A stretch of DNA of 35,498 nucleotides, from the NCBI GenBank assembly GCA_021737445.1, contig JAIPDY010000003.1, forward strand, positions 1 through 35,498. Direction: 5' to 3'. The notes below the pieces were generated by a model. That model was not told the origin of the DNA. It saw nothing but the letters and a program-made list of their open reading frames with translations, and did not search any database. Every line of letters starts with the position of its first letter. Within the stretch, counting starts at the first letter, position 1. Positions 26,514 through 34,679 of the stretch are shown piece after piece. The position numbers were made by a program, and so were the translations under genes. The stretch is from Desulfotignum sp. Lineage in GTDB: Bacteria > Desulfobacterota > Desulfobacteria > Desulfobacterales > Desulfobacteraceae.

Positions 26514-27470
26514 CACCAGTGAATCGACCCGGGTGCGGATCTGGTTTCCCGCCACTGCAATATTGCTGGCATCCTGTGTTTCAGGCAGGTCCCAGAAAAG
26601 GGTGTTTACCCCTGGTATGGGGAGCAGATCCGGTTCCATGCACACCACCTGAAACGGTAAACTGTTTTCAAACTCTTCCTTTATCAGTGTGTCAAGGAAC
26701 CTGGGCTGCCGGTATTTAATATCAATTCCCTGATCTGCCAGAAAACAAAGGGCTGCCGGATGAATGTCCCTGGCCGGATCCATGCCGGCGGACAGCACCC
26801 TGATACTGCCTTTCACAGCCATTTTGGCATATGCTGCCGCCATCTGGCTGCGGCACGCATCGTTTTTGGAAACAAACACAAGGCAGGGTTTGTTTTGCAC
26901 TGCATCCATCACCCGGCCGGCTGCCTGCCTGATATCATCGTCCACCCCTGGAACATCTGCAACAGCACCGGCTGCCTCCACTTTTTTATAGGTCAAAGAT
27001 TGGGCAAACCGGGCTGAAACAGCATCAAAAAAATAGTGGGCCGTCAGCTCCACTCCTTCAAACAGCCGTTTTCCTCCTGAAGCTCCCACAGCCAGCAGCA
27101 CCCCCTGGCGGAACCCGGCATCCGGGTCAGCCAGTTTCATTTTATATCTGCGGCCCCAGAACATCTGGCACCGGTCAATAAGGACTTTTGCCTGGGCCGA
27201 GACATTATAGAAAAACACCGGTGATGCCAGTACCACCACGTCAGCTCTTCGGATAAGACCGTAAATATGCGATTCCATCTCATCTTTGAGAGGACAGAAC
27301 CCTTTTTTTTCACACACGACCAGTTCTCTGCATGGCTGGATATCCAGCCCGTCCATGTGGATCACTTCTGTCCTGGCTCCCCGGTCTTTGCACTCCTCAA
27401 GAAACCGATTCAACAGATAGACAGAATTTCCTTTTTTTCGCGGGCTTCCCTGCAGCCCCAGGACAAGCAT
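26481..27470 (-). CDS. Fusion of NADPH-dependent FMN reductase/flavodoxin-like domain with a low-molecular-weight phosphatase/ArsC-like domain (nucleophile Cys replaced by Ser)
   Basis: N-term LVLGLQGSPRKKGNSVYLLNRFLEEC...ADVVVLASPVFFYNVSAQAKVLIDRCQ; C-term LVFVSKNDACRSQMAAAYAKM...RVLSAGMDPARDIHPAALCFLADQGIDI. Start ATG 27470 preceded by AAAGGAGACAAC. Confidence 0.82.
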   Translation of the reverse strand: MLVLGLQGSPRKKGNSVYLLNRFLEECKDRGARTEVIHMDGLDIQPCRELVVCEKKGFCPLKDEMESHIYGLIRRADVVVLASPVFFYNVSAQAKVLIDRCQMFWGRRYKMKLADPDAGFRQGVLLAVGASGGKRLFEGVELTAHYFFDAVSARFAQSLTYKKVEAAGAVADVPGVDDDIRQAAGRVMDAVQNKPCLVFVSKNDACRSQMAAAYAKMAVKGSIRVLSAGMDPARDIHPAALCFLADQGIDIKYRQPRFLDTLIKEEFENSLPFQVVCMEPDLLPIPGVNTLFWDLPETQDASNIAVAGNQIRTRVDSLVSDLQCRNQSG

Positions 27471-27707
27471 GTTGTCTCCTTTCATGATTATGGCCGGGAA
27501 AGGCTTTCATCAAAACCAACCGCGTCTGTTTTACATTACCCCAAAATGGCGTTATTTTATTCAGGATGTCAAGAAAATATTGCGTTATTGAACCGGTTGG
27601 AGCGGGATAAGCATTTTCATTACAACTTGAAAAATCTGATCAACAGATCTATGCTTGAAATGATACGTCCAAACATCTGCCTTAAATTCTTTGACCATGG
27701 AGGTGCT

Positions 27708-29042
27708 ATGAAATTTGTTATTATTGGAGGAGATGCCGCCGGCATGAGTGCTGCCAGCCGGGCCAGAAGGCTGTATCCCGACCTTGATATCACCGTGCTT
27801 GAACAAAGCTTTGATGTGTCATACAGCGCGTGCAGCATGCCCTATAATATTGCCGATCCCGACACCCCCATGGATACCCTTGTGGTCCGCACCGCCCAAC
27901 AGTTCATTGACAATCACAATATCAACCTGCTCACGGGCCACAAAGCCACCGCCATTCACCGGGATGCCAGACAGGTTGCCGGAAAAACCATTCAGGGAAA
28001 TGTTTTTTGTTTTGAATACGACAAACTGCTCATTGCCACGGGTGCTGTCCCCACGCTGCCGGATCTGCCGGGCAGAGAACTGCTCATGCCCCTGAAACAG
28101 CTGGAGCAAGGCCGGCAGATCAAGGCTGCCATCCAAAACAAAGGAGTCAAAAAAGCCTGTATTCTGGGCATGGGATATATTGCCCTGGAGATGTGTGAGG
28201 CCCTGACCGATCTTGGCATACACGTGACCATGGTTAAGCCGGGCCCTTTGTTGCTTCCCTGGTTGCCCCGGGATATGGCACAGATAGTTCAGGATGAACT
28301 GAACAAGCAAAAGGTGATCCTCCACCTGGGAACAAAAATACAGCGTCTTGAACCAAAAAACAGGGGTGCCGCAATTATCTGTGACAACATCACCCTGGAT
28401 GCGGATCTGGTTATAGGTGCAACCGGAGTAGCCCCATGCAGTGAACTGGCACGGGATGCGGCTTTGGCCCTGAGTGTATCAGATGCTGTTCACGTGGACC
28501 AGTATCTTCGCACCTCAGATCCCAATATTTTTGCAGCTGGTGACTGCGGGGATGCCATTCATGTGGTCACAGGCCAAAACGTCTGGATACCCCTTGCCCT
28601 TCGGGCCAATCGGGCCGGATGGGCCGTGGCTGACAACCTGTTCAAAGAAAACAATCCGCTCCAGGGCGTGGCAGGCACGGCCGTATTCAAGGTGTTTAAT
28701 CTGGCTGTGGCCCGGTCAGGCCTTACCTTTTCCCAGGCAAAAGATGCGGGATTTGACCCGGTTGAAAACCTGATCACCAGCTGGTCCCGGGTGAAATGGC
28801 AGCCGGGTGCGGCAAAAATTTATGTGAACATGGTGGGGGACAAAAAAACCGGGAAGCTTCTGGGTGCCCAGATGGTGGGGATTGACGGGGTGGCCCACAG
28901 GATCAATGCCGTGGCCGTGGCCCTGCATGCAGGCATGTCTGTTGCAGCGTTTATCCAGACAGATCTGGCCTATGCACCGCCTTTCAGTCCCACCTGGGAC
29001 CCGTTGCTCACGGCAGCCATTCAGCTGGAAAAAAAACTATAG
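27708..29042 (+). CDS. CoA-disulfide-reductase-like FAD/NAD(P)-dependent oxidoreductase
   Basis: ATG 27708 preceded by GGAGGTGCT; MKFVIIGGDAAGMSAASRARRLYPDLDITVLEQSFDVSYSACSMPYNIA with redox Cys position; ILGMGYIALEMCEALTDLG; IFAAGDCGDA. Confidence 0.88.
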   Translation: MKFVIIGGDAAGMSAASRARRLYPDLDITVLEQSFDVSYSACSMPYNIADPDTPMDTLVVRTAQQFIDNHNINLLTGHKATAIHRDARQVAGKTIQGNVFCFEYDKLLIATGAVPTLPDLPGRELLMPLKQLEQGRQIKAAIQNKGVKKACILGMGYIALEMCEALTDLGIHVTMVKPGPLLLPWLPRDMAQIVQDELNKQKVILHLGTKIQRLEPKNRGAAIICDNITLDADLVIGATGVAPCSELARDAALALSVSDAVHVDQYLRTSDPNIFAAGDCGDAIHVVTGQNVWIPLALRANRAGWAVADNLFKENNPLQGVAGTAVFKVFNLAVARSGLTFSQAKDAGFDPVENLITSWSRVKWQPGAAKIYVNMVGDKKTGKLLGAQMVGIDGVAHRINAVAVALHAGMSVAAFIQTDLAYAPPFSPTWDPLLTAAIQLEKKL

Positions 29043-29105
29043 CTTGAAACCGGCCAGCACAGTCACCATCACACAGTTGAGCTGCCCTGGATATCATCTT
29101 GCCTG

Positions 29106-30392
29106 TCAGCGCTGCTGCCGGGCTGCGGCAATGCCCCTTTTTTCATCCACCCGGGTGAGCAAAAGCCCGCCGATGACAAAAAACAGAACCACCACGGAAA
29201 CCCCTGCCCGCTGGGGTGCAAACACCTGGGTGAGAAATCCCAGCAGCAGGGGCCCCATGAATGCCGTGAGTTTGCCGGAAAAAGCGAAAAACCCGTAAAA
29301 CTGGTTTTCCTTTTCTTGGGGAACAAACCGGCCCAAAAGAGAACGGCTGGCGCTCTGGTTGGGACCGGCAAAAAACCCCACCAGAATGCCTGCCGCCCAG
29401 AACCATGTCTTATCTGGTGCCAGCACCGCCGTCAGGGCTGCCAGGGCCAGGATACAATTGCTGATCTGAATGGTGGTTTTCCCCCCCAGCCGGTCATCAA
29501 ATATACCCATGATCAGGGCACCTATGCCGGCGGAAACATTCAGGACAATACCGAAAATCATGATCTCCTGAAAGCTGAACCCGAATGTGCCGGCAGCATA
29601 GATCCCGCCAAAGGCAAAAATGGTCACAAGTCCGTCATTGTAAATCATCCGGGCCACCAGCAGCCGGACGATCTGCCGGTATTTTTTAATCTCTTTCAAG
29701 GTATCCACAAGATCGGCCAGCCCGCTTTTCGCAATGCGGGTCTTGTCTGCCCGGACCAGGGGAACCGTTTCAGGCACCCACAAAAACAAAGGGATGGAAA
29801 ACAGGGCAAACCATGCTGCCACCAGCAGGCAGGTGGCCCGGATATTGACCCCATCTGCGGTGGACAATCCGAACCAGGGTATTTCCGGGCTGACAAATCC
29901 CACAAGCGCCACCACCATGGCGGCCAGCCCACCGATATAGCCCACGCCCCAGCCCACCCCGGAAATTGTGCCGATATTGTTCCGGGTGGAAATATCGGGC
30001 AGGTATGCATTGTAAAACACATTGGAAAATTCAAAAGCGATATTGGATATCACAAAAAAGAAAAGTGCCCAGAAGATCTGGCCGGGTCCCACCCAGAACA
30101 GGGCGGCTGTGCCGGCCACGGTCACCACGGTTGAAAAGAACAAAAATCGCTTGCGCAGCCCCCCCTGGTCTGCCAGTGCTCCCAGTATCGGGGACAAAAA
30201 TGCCACACAGAGGGCGGTAATGGTGATTCCCCTGGACCACAGCGCCGTACCGGCAACCTTGTCCGGGGCAATGGCAGATACAAAATAGGTGCCGTAGATG
30301 AAAGTGACCACCAGGGTGGTATAGGCGGAATTGGCAAAATCAAACAATACCCAACCAAATACCGTGCGTTTATCTGCCGGTGCCGTGATCAT
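29106..30392 (-). CDS. MFS transporter, UMF1/Atg22-like family
   Basis: VFGWVLFDFANSAYTTLVVTFIYGTYF...FLSPILGALADQGGLRKR...GPNQSASRSLLGRFVPQEKENQFYGFFAFSGKLTAFMGPLL. Confidence 0.9.
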   Translation of the reverse strand: MITAPADKRTVFGWVLFDFANSAYTTLVVTFIYGTYFVSAIAPDKVAGTALWSRGITITALCVAFLSPILGALADQGGLRKRFLFFSTVVTVAGTAALFWVGPGQIFWALFFFVISNIAFEFSNVFYNAYLPDISTRNNIGTISGVGWGVGYIGGLAAMVVALVGFVSPEIPWFGLSTADGVNIRATCLLVAAWFALFSIPLFLWVPETVPLVRADKTRIAKSGLADLVDTLKEIKKYRQIVRLLVARMIYNDGLVTIFAFGGIYAAGTFGFSFQEIMIFGIVLNVSAGIGALIMGIFDDRLGGKTTIQISNCILALAALTAVLAPDKTWFWAAGILVGFFAGPNQSASRSLLGRFVPQEKENQFYGFFAFSGKLTAFMGPLLLGFLTQVFAPQRAGVSVVVLFFVIGGLLLTRVDEKRGIAAARQQR

Positions 30393-30421
30393 ACAGGTTT
30401 CTCCTTTTTACACGGGGCAGA

Positions 30422-31390
30422 TCACCCCTGTGTCTGGTATAAATTGGTTAACAGATTGTCCTGTCTTTTCCAGAACCGGCAGACAGGTATCCCCGGCCGG
30501 ATCTCAGGCAGATCCGGATGCCCTGTCAAAGAACCGGTGGGAATTTGCTGTGCCAGTTTTGCAGAAACCATATCCAGCAGACACAGGCCAGATCGTTTTA
30601 CCTGCCGGGTCAGATCTGGAATACTGGCTTTGCAGTGCCTGCCGGTTACCGGGTCCTGGTACTGGAATTTCTGGTAAAAAAAGGGCAGTGCCACCCCCTG
30701 TTTCACCGGATAGATCAGGGACAAAGCCGAATCCGACATCCGGTGCCGGGTCTGGTTCATGCGGTGCAGTATGCGGTAAAGAAAGGTGCACCGGAACAGG
30801 GTCTGGTAAAATGCCTGGGATCGGACAGCATATCCCAGGCAGGTTCTTTCATGGTATCCAGCCAGGTTGAACAGCTTTCCTAAAAGCTTAAGCAGCAGGG
30901 ATTTTGAAACTTCAACATTCTCCAGAATACTGCCCAGACAGGTTCTGGCGCCTGGACCGGCCAGGTGCTGAAAATACAGGTCCAAAGCGGTCTCAAACTG
31001 CCGGTGGCGGGCCGTGGCGCCGGGATGCTCAGGAAAGATGCCGGAATAATAATAGACCAAAGGATGAAACGCGGTATCTGAAAGGATGTGACAGATGATG
31101 CCGGCCCCTAAGGACAGGGCCGCCGGATCTGGTTGTGAAAAAATCATGCTGTCAAAAAAAGACAGCACCGGTGCCAGAGCCCGGGCATCGGGACTGTGAA
31201 ACGGATCAGATGCTGCCTGGATACGGTTTTTTTTGGGACCCAGCAGGTAATAAAACGGGATATCCGGTGCCACTGCCCCCAGAAAAAAAAGGTTTTCATG
31301 GGTATGGAGCGGTTTGTAAAATACAGATTTTTCAGGGAGGTTTTCTCTGACCAGGCCGGCCAGATACCAGTGGGAAATCTCCTTGGGCAT
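30422..31390 (-). CDS. Zinc-dependent phospholipase C-like protein
   Basis: MPKEISHWYLAGLVRENLP...THENLFFLGAVAPDIPFYYL...SLGAGIICHILSDTAFHPLVYYYSG; histidine/aspartate pattern of the family (PF00882-like). Confidence 0.7.
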   Translation of the reverse strand: MPKEISHWYLAGLVRENLPEKSVFYKPLHTHENLFFLGAVAPDIPFYYLLGPKKNRIQAASDPFHSPDARALAPVLSFFDSMIFSQPDPAALSLGAGIICHILSDTAFHPLVYYYSGIFPEHPGATARHRQFETALDLYFQHLAGPGARTCLGSILENVEVSKSLLLKLLGKLFNLAGYHERTCLGYAVRSQAFYQTLFRCTFLYRILHRMNQTRHRMSDSALSLIYPVKQGVALPFFYQKFQYQDPVTGRHCKASIPDLTRQVKRSGLCLLDMVSAKLAQQIPTGSLTGHPDLPEIRPGIPVCRFWKRQDNLLTNLYQTQG

Positions 31391-31421
31391 GGCCTTGTCT
31401 CTTTTTTTTCAGGTGACGGCC

Positions 31422-31892
31422 TTATGGGGCCTGCTGCTCCAGCGCAAGCAGTTTTTCCTTGATATCCAGACCCCCGCCAAATCCGACGAGTTTGCCGTTT
31501 TTCCCGATCACCCGGTGGCAGGGAATGACAATGGGAATCGGATTTTTTGCATTGGCCATGCCCACAGCCCGGGACGCTTTGGGATTACCGATCCGTCCGG
31601 CCAGTTCCCCATAGGAGATGGTGGTGCCATAGGGGATTTTTGCCAACGCCTGCCAGACCCTGCGCTGAAAATCGGTTCCTTCAGGGGCAGTCTCCAGGGA
31701 AAACTGCGTCAGCTTCCCTTGAAAATACGCAGCCAGCTGGGACAGGACATCTGAAAACGGCTGGGTGGAATACACCCAGCCAGGCTGAGGCTTGTGCCGG
31801 AACTTTCCTTTGGGAAAACTGATGAATTCCAGTTTTCCTGTCCCGCCGATGAGCAACCGGCCCACAGGGGAATCATAATAACAATACTCCAT
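31422..31892 (-). CDS. ogt: Methylated-DNA--[protein]-cysteine S-methyltransferase
   Basis: FQRRVWQALAKIPYGTTISYGELAGRIGNPKASRAVGMANAKNPIPIVIPCHRVIGKNGKLVGFGGGLDIKEKLLALE with PCHRV active site. Confidence 0.95.
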   Translation of the reverse strand: MEYCYYDSPVGRLLIGGTGKLEFISFPKGKFRHKPQPGWVYSTQPFSDVLSQLAAYFQGKLTQFSLETAPEGTDFQRRVWQALAKIPYGTTISYGELAGRIGNPKASRAVGMANAKNPIPIVIPCHRVIGKNGKLVGFGGGLDIKEKLLALEQQAP

Positions 31893-32022
31893 ATCCTCTC
31901 CTTTGTCCGCGATCCTGTTTTTTTAAGTTATTTTGTTTCTATCAGATATCGGACATGAAAGAAAAGGGTATTTTTTCACGTTCCGGTTTAAAAAAAAACA
32001 GTTTCCAGGTATAATCAGATCC

Positions 32023-32337
32023 ATGGAGATTGAATTGTTTGAAATCCGGGACCATCTGTTTTCCCATCCCCCGTTTCGAAACCTGCCCGAAGATGTTGTG
32101 GATGCGCTGGTCCCCCATATTGAAGTGGTCTATTTCCAGGCCGGGTCCATGATCCTTTCCCAGGGCCAGGAAAACCATTTTTTGTTTGTCATCCGCAGCG
32201 GTGCCGTTGAAGTTTTGCGAAGCCCGGGTGAACTGTATACCCGCATGGGAGAGGGCGAGTGTTTCGGCCAGTTTGCCCTGATGCGCAAAAAAAAGGTGCG
32301 GTATGCAGCCAGGGCTATTGAAGATCCTGATCTATAA
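32023..32337 (+). pseudogene. Cyclic-nucleotide-binding domain portion of a CBS/DUF294-type signalling protein, separated from the rest by a frame change
   Basis: MEIELFEIRDHLFSHPPFRNLPEDVVDALVPHIEVVYFQAGSMILSQGQENHFLFVIRSGAVEVLRSPGELYTRMGEGECFGQFALMRKKKVRYAARAIEDPDL* ends mid-domain; the continuation IYKIPEAPFQKLIDTYDRFADFMEEDH is in another frame. Confidence 0.75.
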
Positions 32338-33721
32338 GATACCGGAGGCACCGTTCCAGAAATTGATCGACACCTATGACCGGTTTGCCGACTTCATGGA
32401 GGAAGACCACAGTACCCGGCTGAAAAATGCCCTGGGCAGATCTGTTCATGAAAACCGGAATCAATTGATGACATCCCAGGTTCGAAAACTTATCCGCCAG
32501 AATATTGTCAGCGCCTCTCTCCATATATCCATCCAGCAGGCTGCGGTGCTTATGTCTGAAAAGCGGGTTTCCTCCCTGGTACTTGTGAAAGATGATCCCT
32601 CTGAGGATAAATCTCCCATTGTGGGGTTGATCACGGACAGGGACCTGCGCAAGCGGGTCATTGCCAAAGGCCTGCCCCTGTCCACTTCTGTAAAAAACAT
32701 CATGTCCACGGATATCATATGCCTCCAGTCCAGCAATTATGCATTTGATGCCATGCTGACCATGATGCGCCACAACCTGCACCATCTGCCCATCCTGGAG
32801 CGGCATACGCCTGTGGGGGTTATTACTGTGGCAGACCTGGTTCGGTACGAATCCCATGGAGCTGTCTACCTGGTGGGGGATATTTTCCGGCAGAAAACAG
32901 TGGAAAATCTGGCTGCCATATCCCCAAAAATCTCCCAGCTCTTTGTGCAGCTGGTGAATGAAGATGCCAACTCCCACACCATCGGTGCTGCCATATCCCG
33001 CATGGGCATCAGTATTTCCCAGCGCCTGCTCCAGCTTGGGGAAAAAGAGCTGGGGCCGCTGCCCATCCCTTACTGCCTTCTGGCTTTAGGGTCCATGGCC
33101 AGAGATGAAATGACCATTGTCACGGACCAGGACAATGCCTTTGTTCTGGACGATGCTTTTGACCTGGACGGCATTTTCGGTGAAACCGGCTTTGCCGGTC
33201 AACTGCGGCAACTGGTCATGGACAAGGCAAAAGACAGCCGGCGCTTTCTGGCCTGCCTGGCCAGAAATGCATTGCTGCGCAGCCCGCCTTTGGGATTTTT
33301 CCGCAAATTTGTACTGGAGTATGACGGCCGGCATCAAAAAACCTTCAACCTCAAGCGCCGGGGAACAGCACCTGTTTCCGACCTGGCCCGGGTCCATGCC
33401 CTGGCCTGCGGTGCCATGCCTTTAAACACCGAAGAACGGCTGGCCCATGTCAAGGAGACCCCTTTGCTGGCAGAAGGGGTAGGTGATGACCTGCTGGATG
33501 CCCTTGAACTGATCTCCATTGTGCGTATCCGCCACCAGGCCAGACAGGTGGAAGCAGGCATATCTCCTGATAACAATGTCATACCGGAAACCCTTTCCTC
33601 CTTTGAACGCAACCATCTCAAAGATGCCTTTCAGATCATATCCCAGGCCCAGTCATTCCTCAAATACCGGTATAATGTGTCGCCTGCCATGCAGACCGGC
33701 ATCAATCTTTCCCGAAAATGA
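32303..33721 (+). CDS. CBS domain pair plus DUF294 nucleotidyltransferase-like protein (3' portion of the split gene, or a reinitiated protein)
   Basis: MSEKRVSSLVLVKDD...VGLITDRDLRKRVIAKG...MRHNLHHLPILERHTPVGVITVADLVR; NTase motif LLALGSMARDEMTIVTDQDNAFVLDD. Confidence 0.85.
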   Translation: MQPGLLKILIYKIPEAPFQKLIDTYDRFADFMEEDHSTRLKNALGRSVHENRNQLMTSQVRKLIRQNIVSASLHISIQQAAVLMSEKRVSSLVLVKDDPSEDKSPIVGLITDRDLRKRVIAKGLPLSTSVKNIMSTDIICLQSSNYAFDAMLTMMRHNLHHLPILERHTPVGVITVADLVRYESHGAVYLVGDIFRQKTVENLAAISPKISQLFVQLVNEDANSHTIGAAISRMGISISQRLLQLGEKELGPLPIPYCLLALGSMARDEMTIVTDQDNAFVLDDAFDLDGIFGETGFAGQLRQLVMDKAKDSRRFLACLARNALLRSPPLGFFRKFVLEYDGRHQKTFNLKRRGTAPVSDLARVHALACGAMPLNTEERLAHVKETPLLAEGVGDDLLDALELISIVRIRHQARQVEAGISPDNNVIPETLSSFERNHLKDAFQIISQAQSFLKYRYNVSPAMQTGINLSRK

Positions 33722-34446
33722 CGCAGAAAAGCACCATATCAGACAAACAGCCTCTGAACTGGGAGTCCCGGTTTTCTCTTCTGGCTGATCAGACAAAAGA
33801 TCCCCGGCTCACAGCCTATTACAAGGCAGCACACATTCCCGGACACACCCCGGTGAGGCAGGTGGCGTTTCTGGCCCTGGATCTGGAAACCACCGGATTG
33901 GACCCCAAAACCGATGCCATCATCAGTGCCGGGTTCATTCCCCTTTTTCATGACCGCATTCTGTGCAGCGGTGCCCGGTACTGGGTGGTCCGGCCAGACC
34001 ATGTAAGATCTGACATCCAGACCACCATCCACGGCATCACCCATACCCACATGGGAACGTCCCCCGGTTTTTCCTTCATCCTGGAACCTTTGCTTCAGGC
34101 CATGGCCGGCCGGGTGGTACTGGTTCACTACAACCGTATTGAACGGGATTTTCTGGCCAGGGCGGTGCTGGATACAACCGGCGATACGCTGGTATTTCCT
34201 GTGGTGGACACCATGGAGCTGGAATCCCGAAAGCATCCCGTATTCAGGCCGAATTTTATCCAGCGGTGGATGGGAGAAAAAAACAGCCCGTCCCTGCGCC
34301 TTGCCCATGCCAGGCAAAGATACAAGCTTCCCCCATACCGGCCCCACCATGCCCTCACCGATGCTCTGGCAACGGCAGAGCTTTTTTTAGCCCAGATGGC
34401 GGACCAGTTCACCCCGGACACCCCGGTGGCTGATCTGTGGATCTGA
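33718..34446 (+). CDS. DnaQ-like 3'-5' exonuclease
   Basis: ATGA overlap with the upstream gene; VAFLALDLETTGLDPKTDAIISAGFIPL; GRVVLVHYNRIERDFLARA; YRPHHALTDALATAELFLAQ. Confidence 0.88.
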   Translation: MTQKSTISDKQPLNWESRFSLLADQTKDPRLTAYYKAAHIPGHTPVRQVAFLALDLETTGLDPKTDAIISAGFIPLFHDRILCSGARYWVVRPDHVRSDIQTTIHGITHTHMGTSPGFSFILEPLLQAMAGRVVLVHYNRIERDFLARAVLDTTGDTLVFPVVDTMELESRKHPVFRPNFIQRWMGEKNSPSLRLAHARQRYKLPPYRPHHALTDALATAELFLAQMADQFTPDTPVADLWI

Positions 34447-34458
34447 AGACCGAATCGG

Positions 34459-34608
34459 AAAATAAACGTTGTCATATCCGGTGCCGACCATGTCCCTCCT
34501 GATGCTGTTCACGTTGAAAGCCATATGCAGTCTTTTATCCGCTGGTATCAATCGGAAACCCTTCTGGAAAGCGAGTTGTTCGGCCATGACAAAGGGGCTT
34601 TCACCGGA
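34459..34608 (+). pseudogene. Gene debris: Fic-like segment joined in frame to a sigma-54 AAA+ (GAFTGA-loop) segment
   Basis: Frame shared with ATG 34525 reads RKINVVISGADHVPPDAVHVESHMQSFIRWYQSETLLESELFGHDKGAFTGP; the second part is a hallmark sigma-54 interaction segment with no Walker A or downstream domain present. Confidence 0.6.
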
Positions 34609-34679
34609 CCGGCCTGCCGGCGGAACTTCGGGGCAATGTCCGGAATACCGTGGGTAAAGACATTTCTTCAGAAATTCTC

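Noticed and set aside
27267-27707. Upstream extension of the CoA-disulfide-reductase-like ORF
   Set aside because: The homology start (MKFVIIGGDAAGMSAA) has its own GGAGGTGCT ribosome site at 27708; the extension overlaps the divergent flavodoxin-fusion gene and looks non-coding.
32287-32294. A8 homopolymer as the site of the cNMP/CBS frame change (slippage)
   Set aside because: Residues after the A8 tract (KVRYAARAIEDPDL) still fit the cNMP domain in the first frame, so the shift most likely lies further downstream near 32330.
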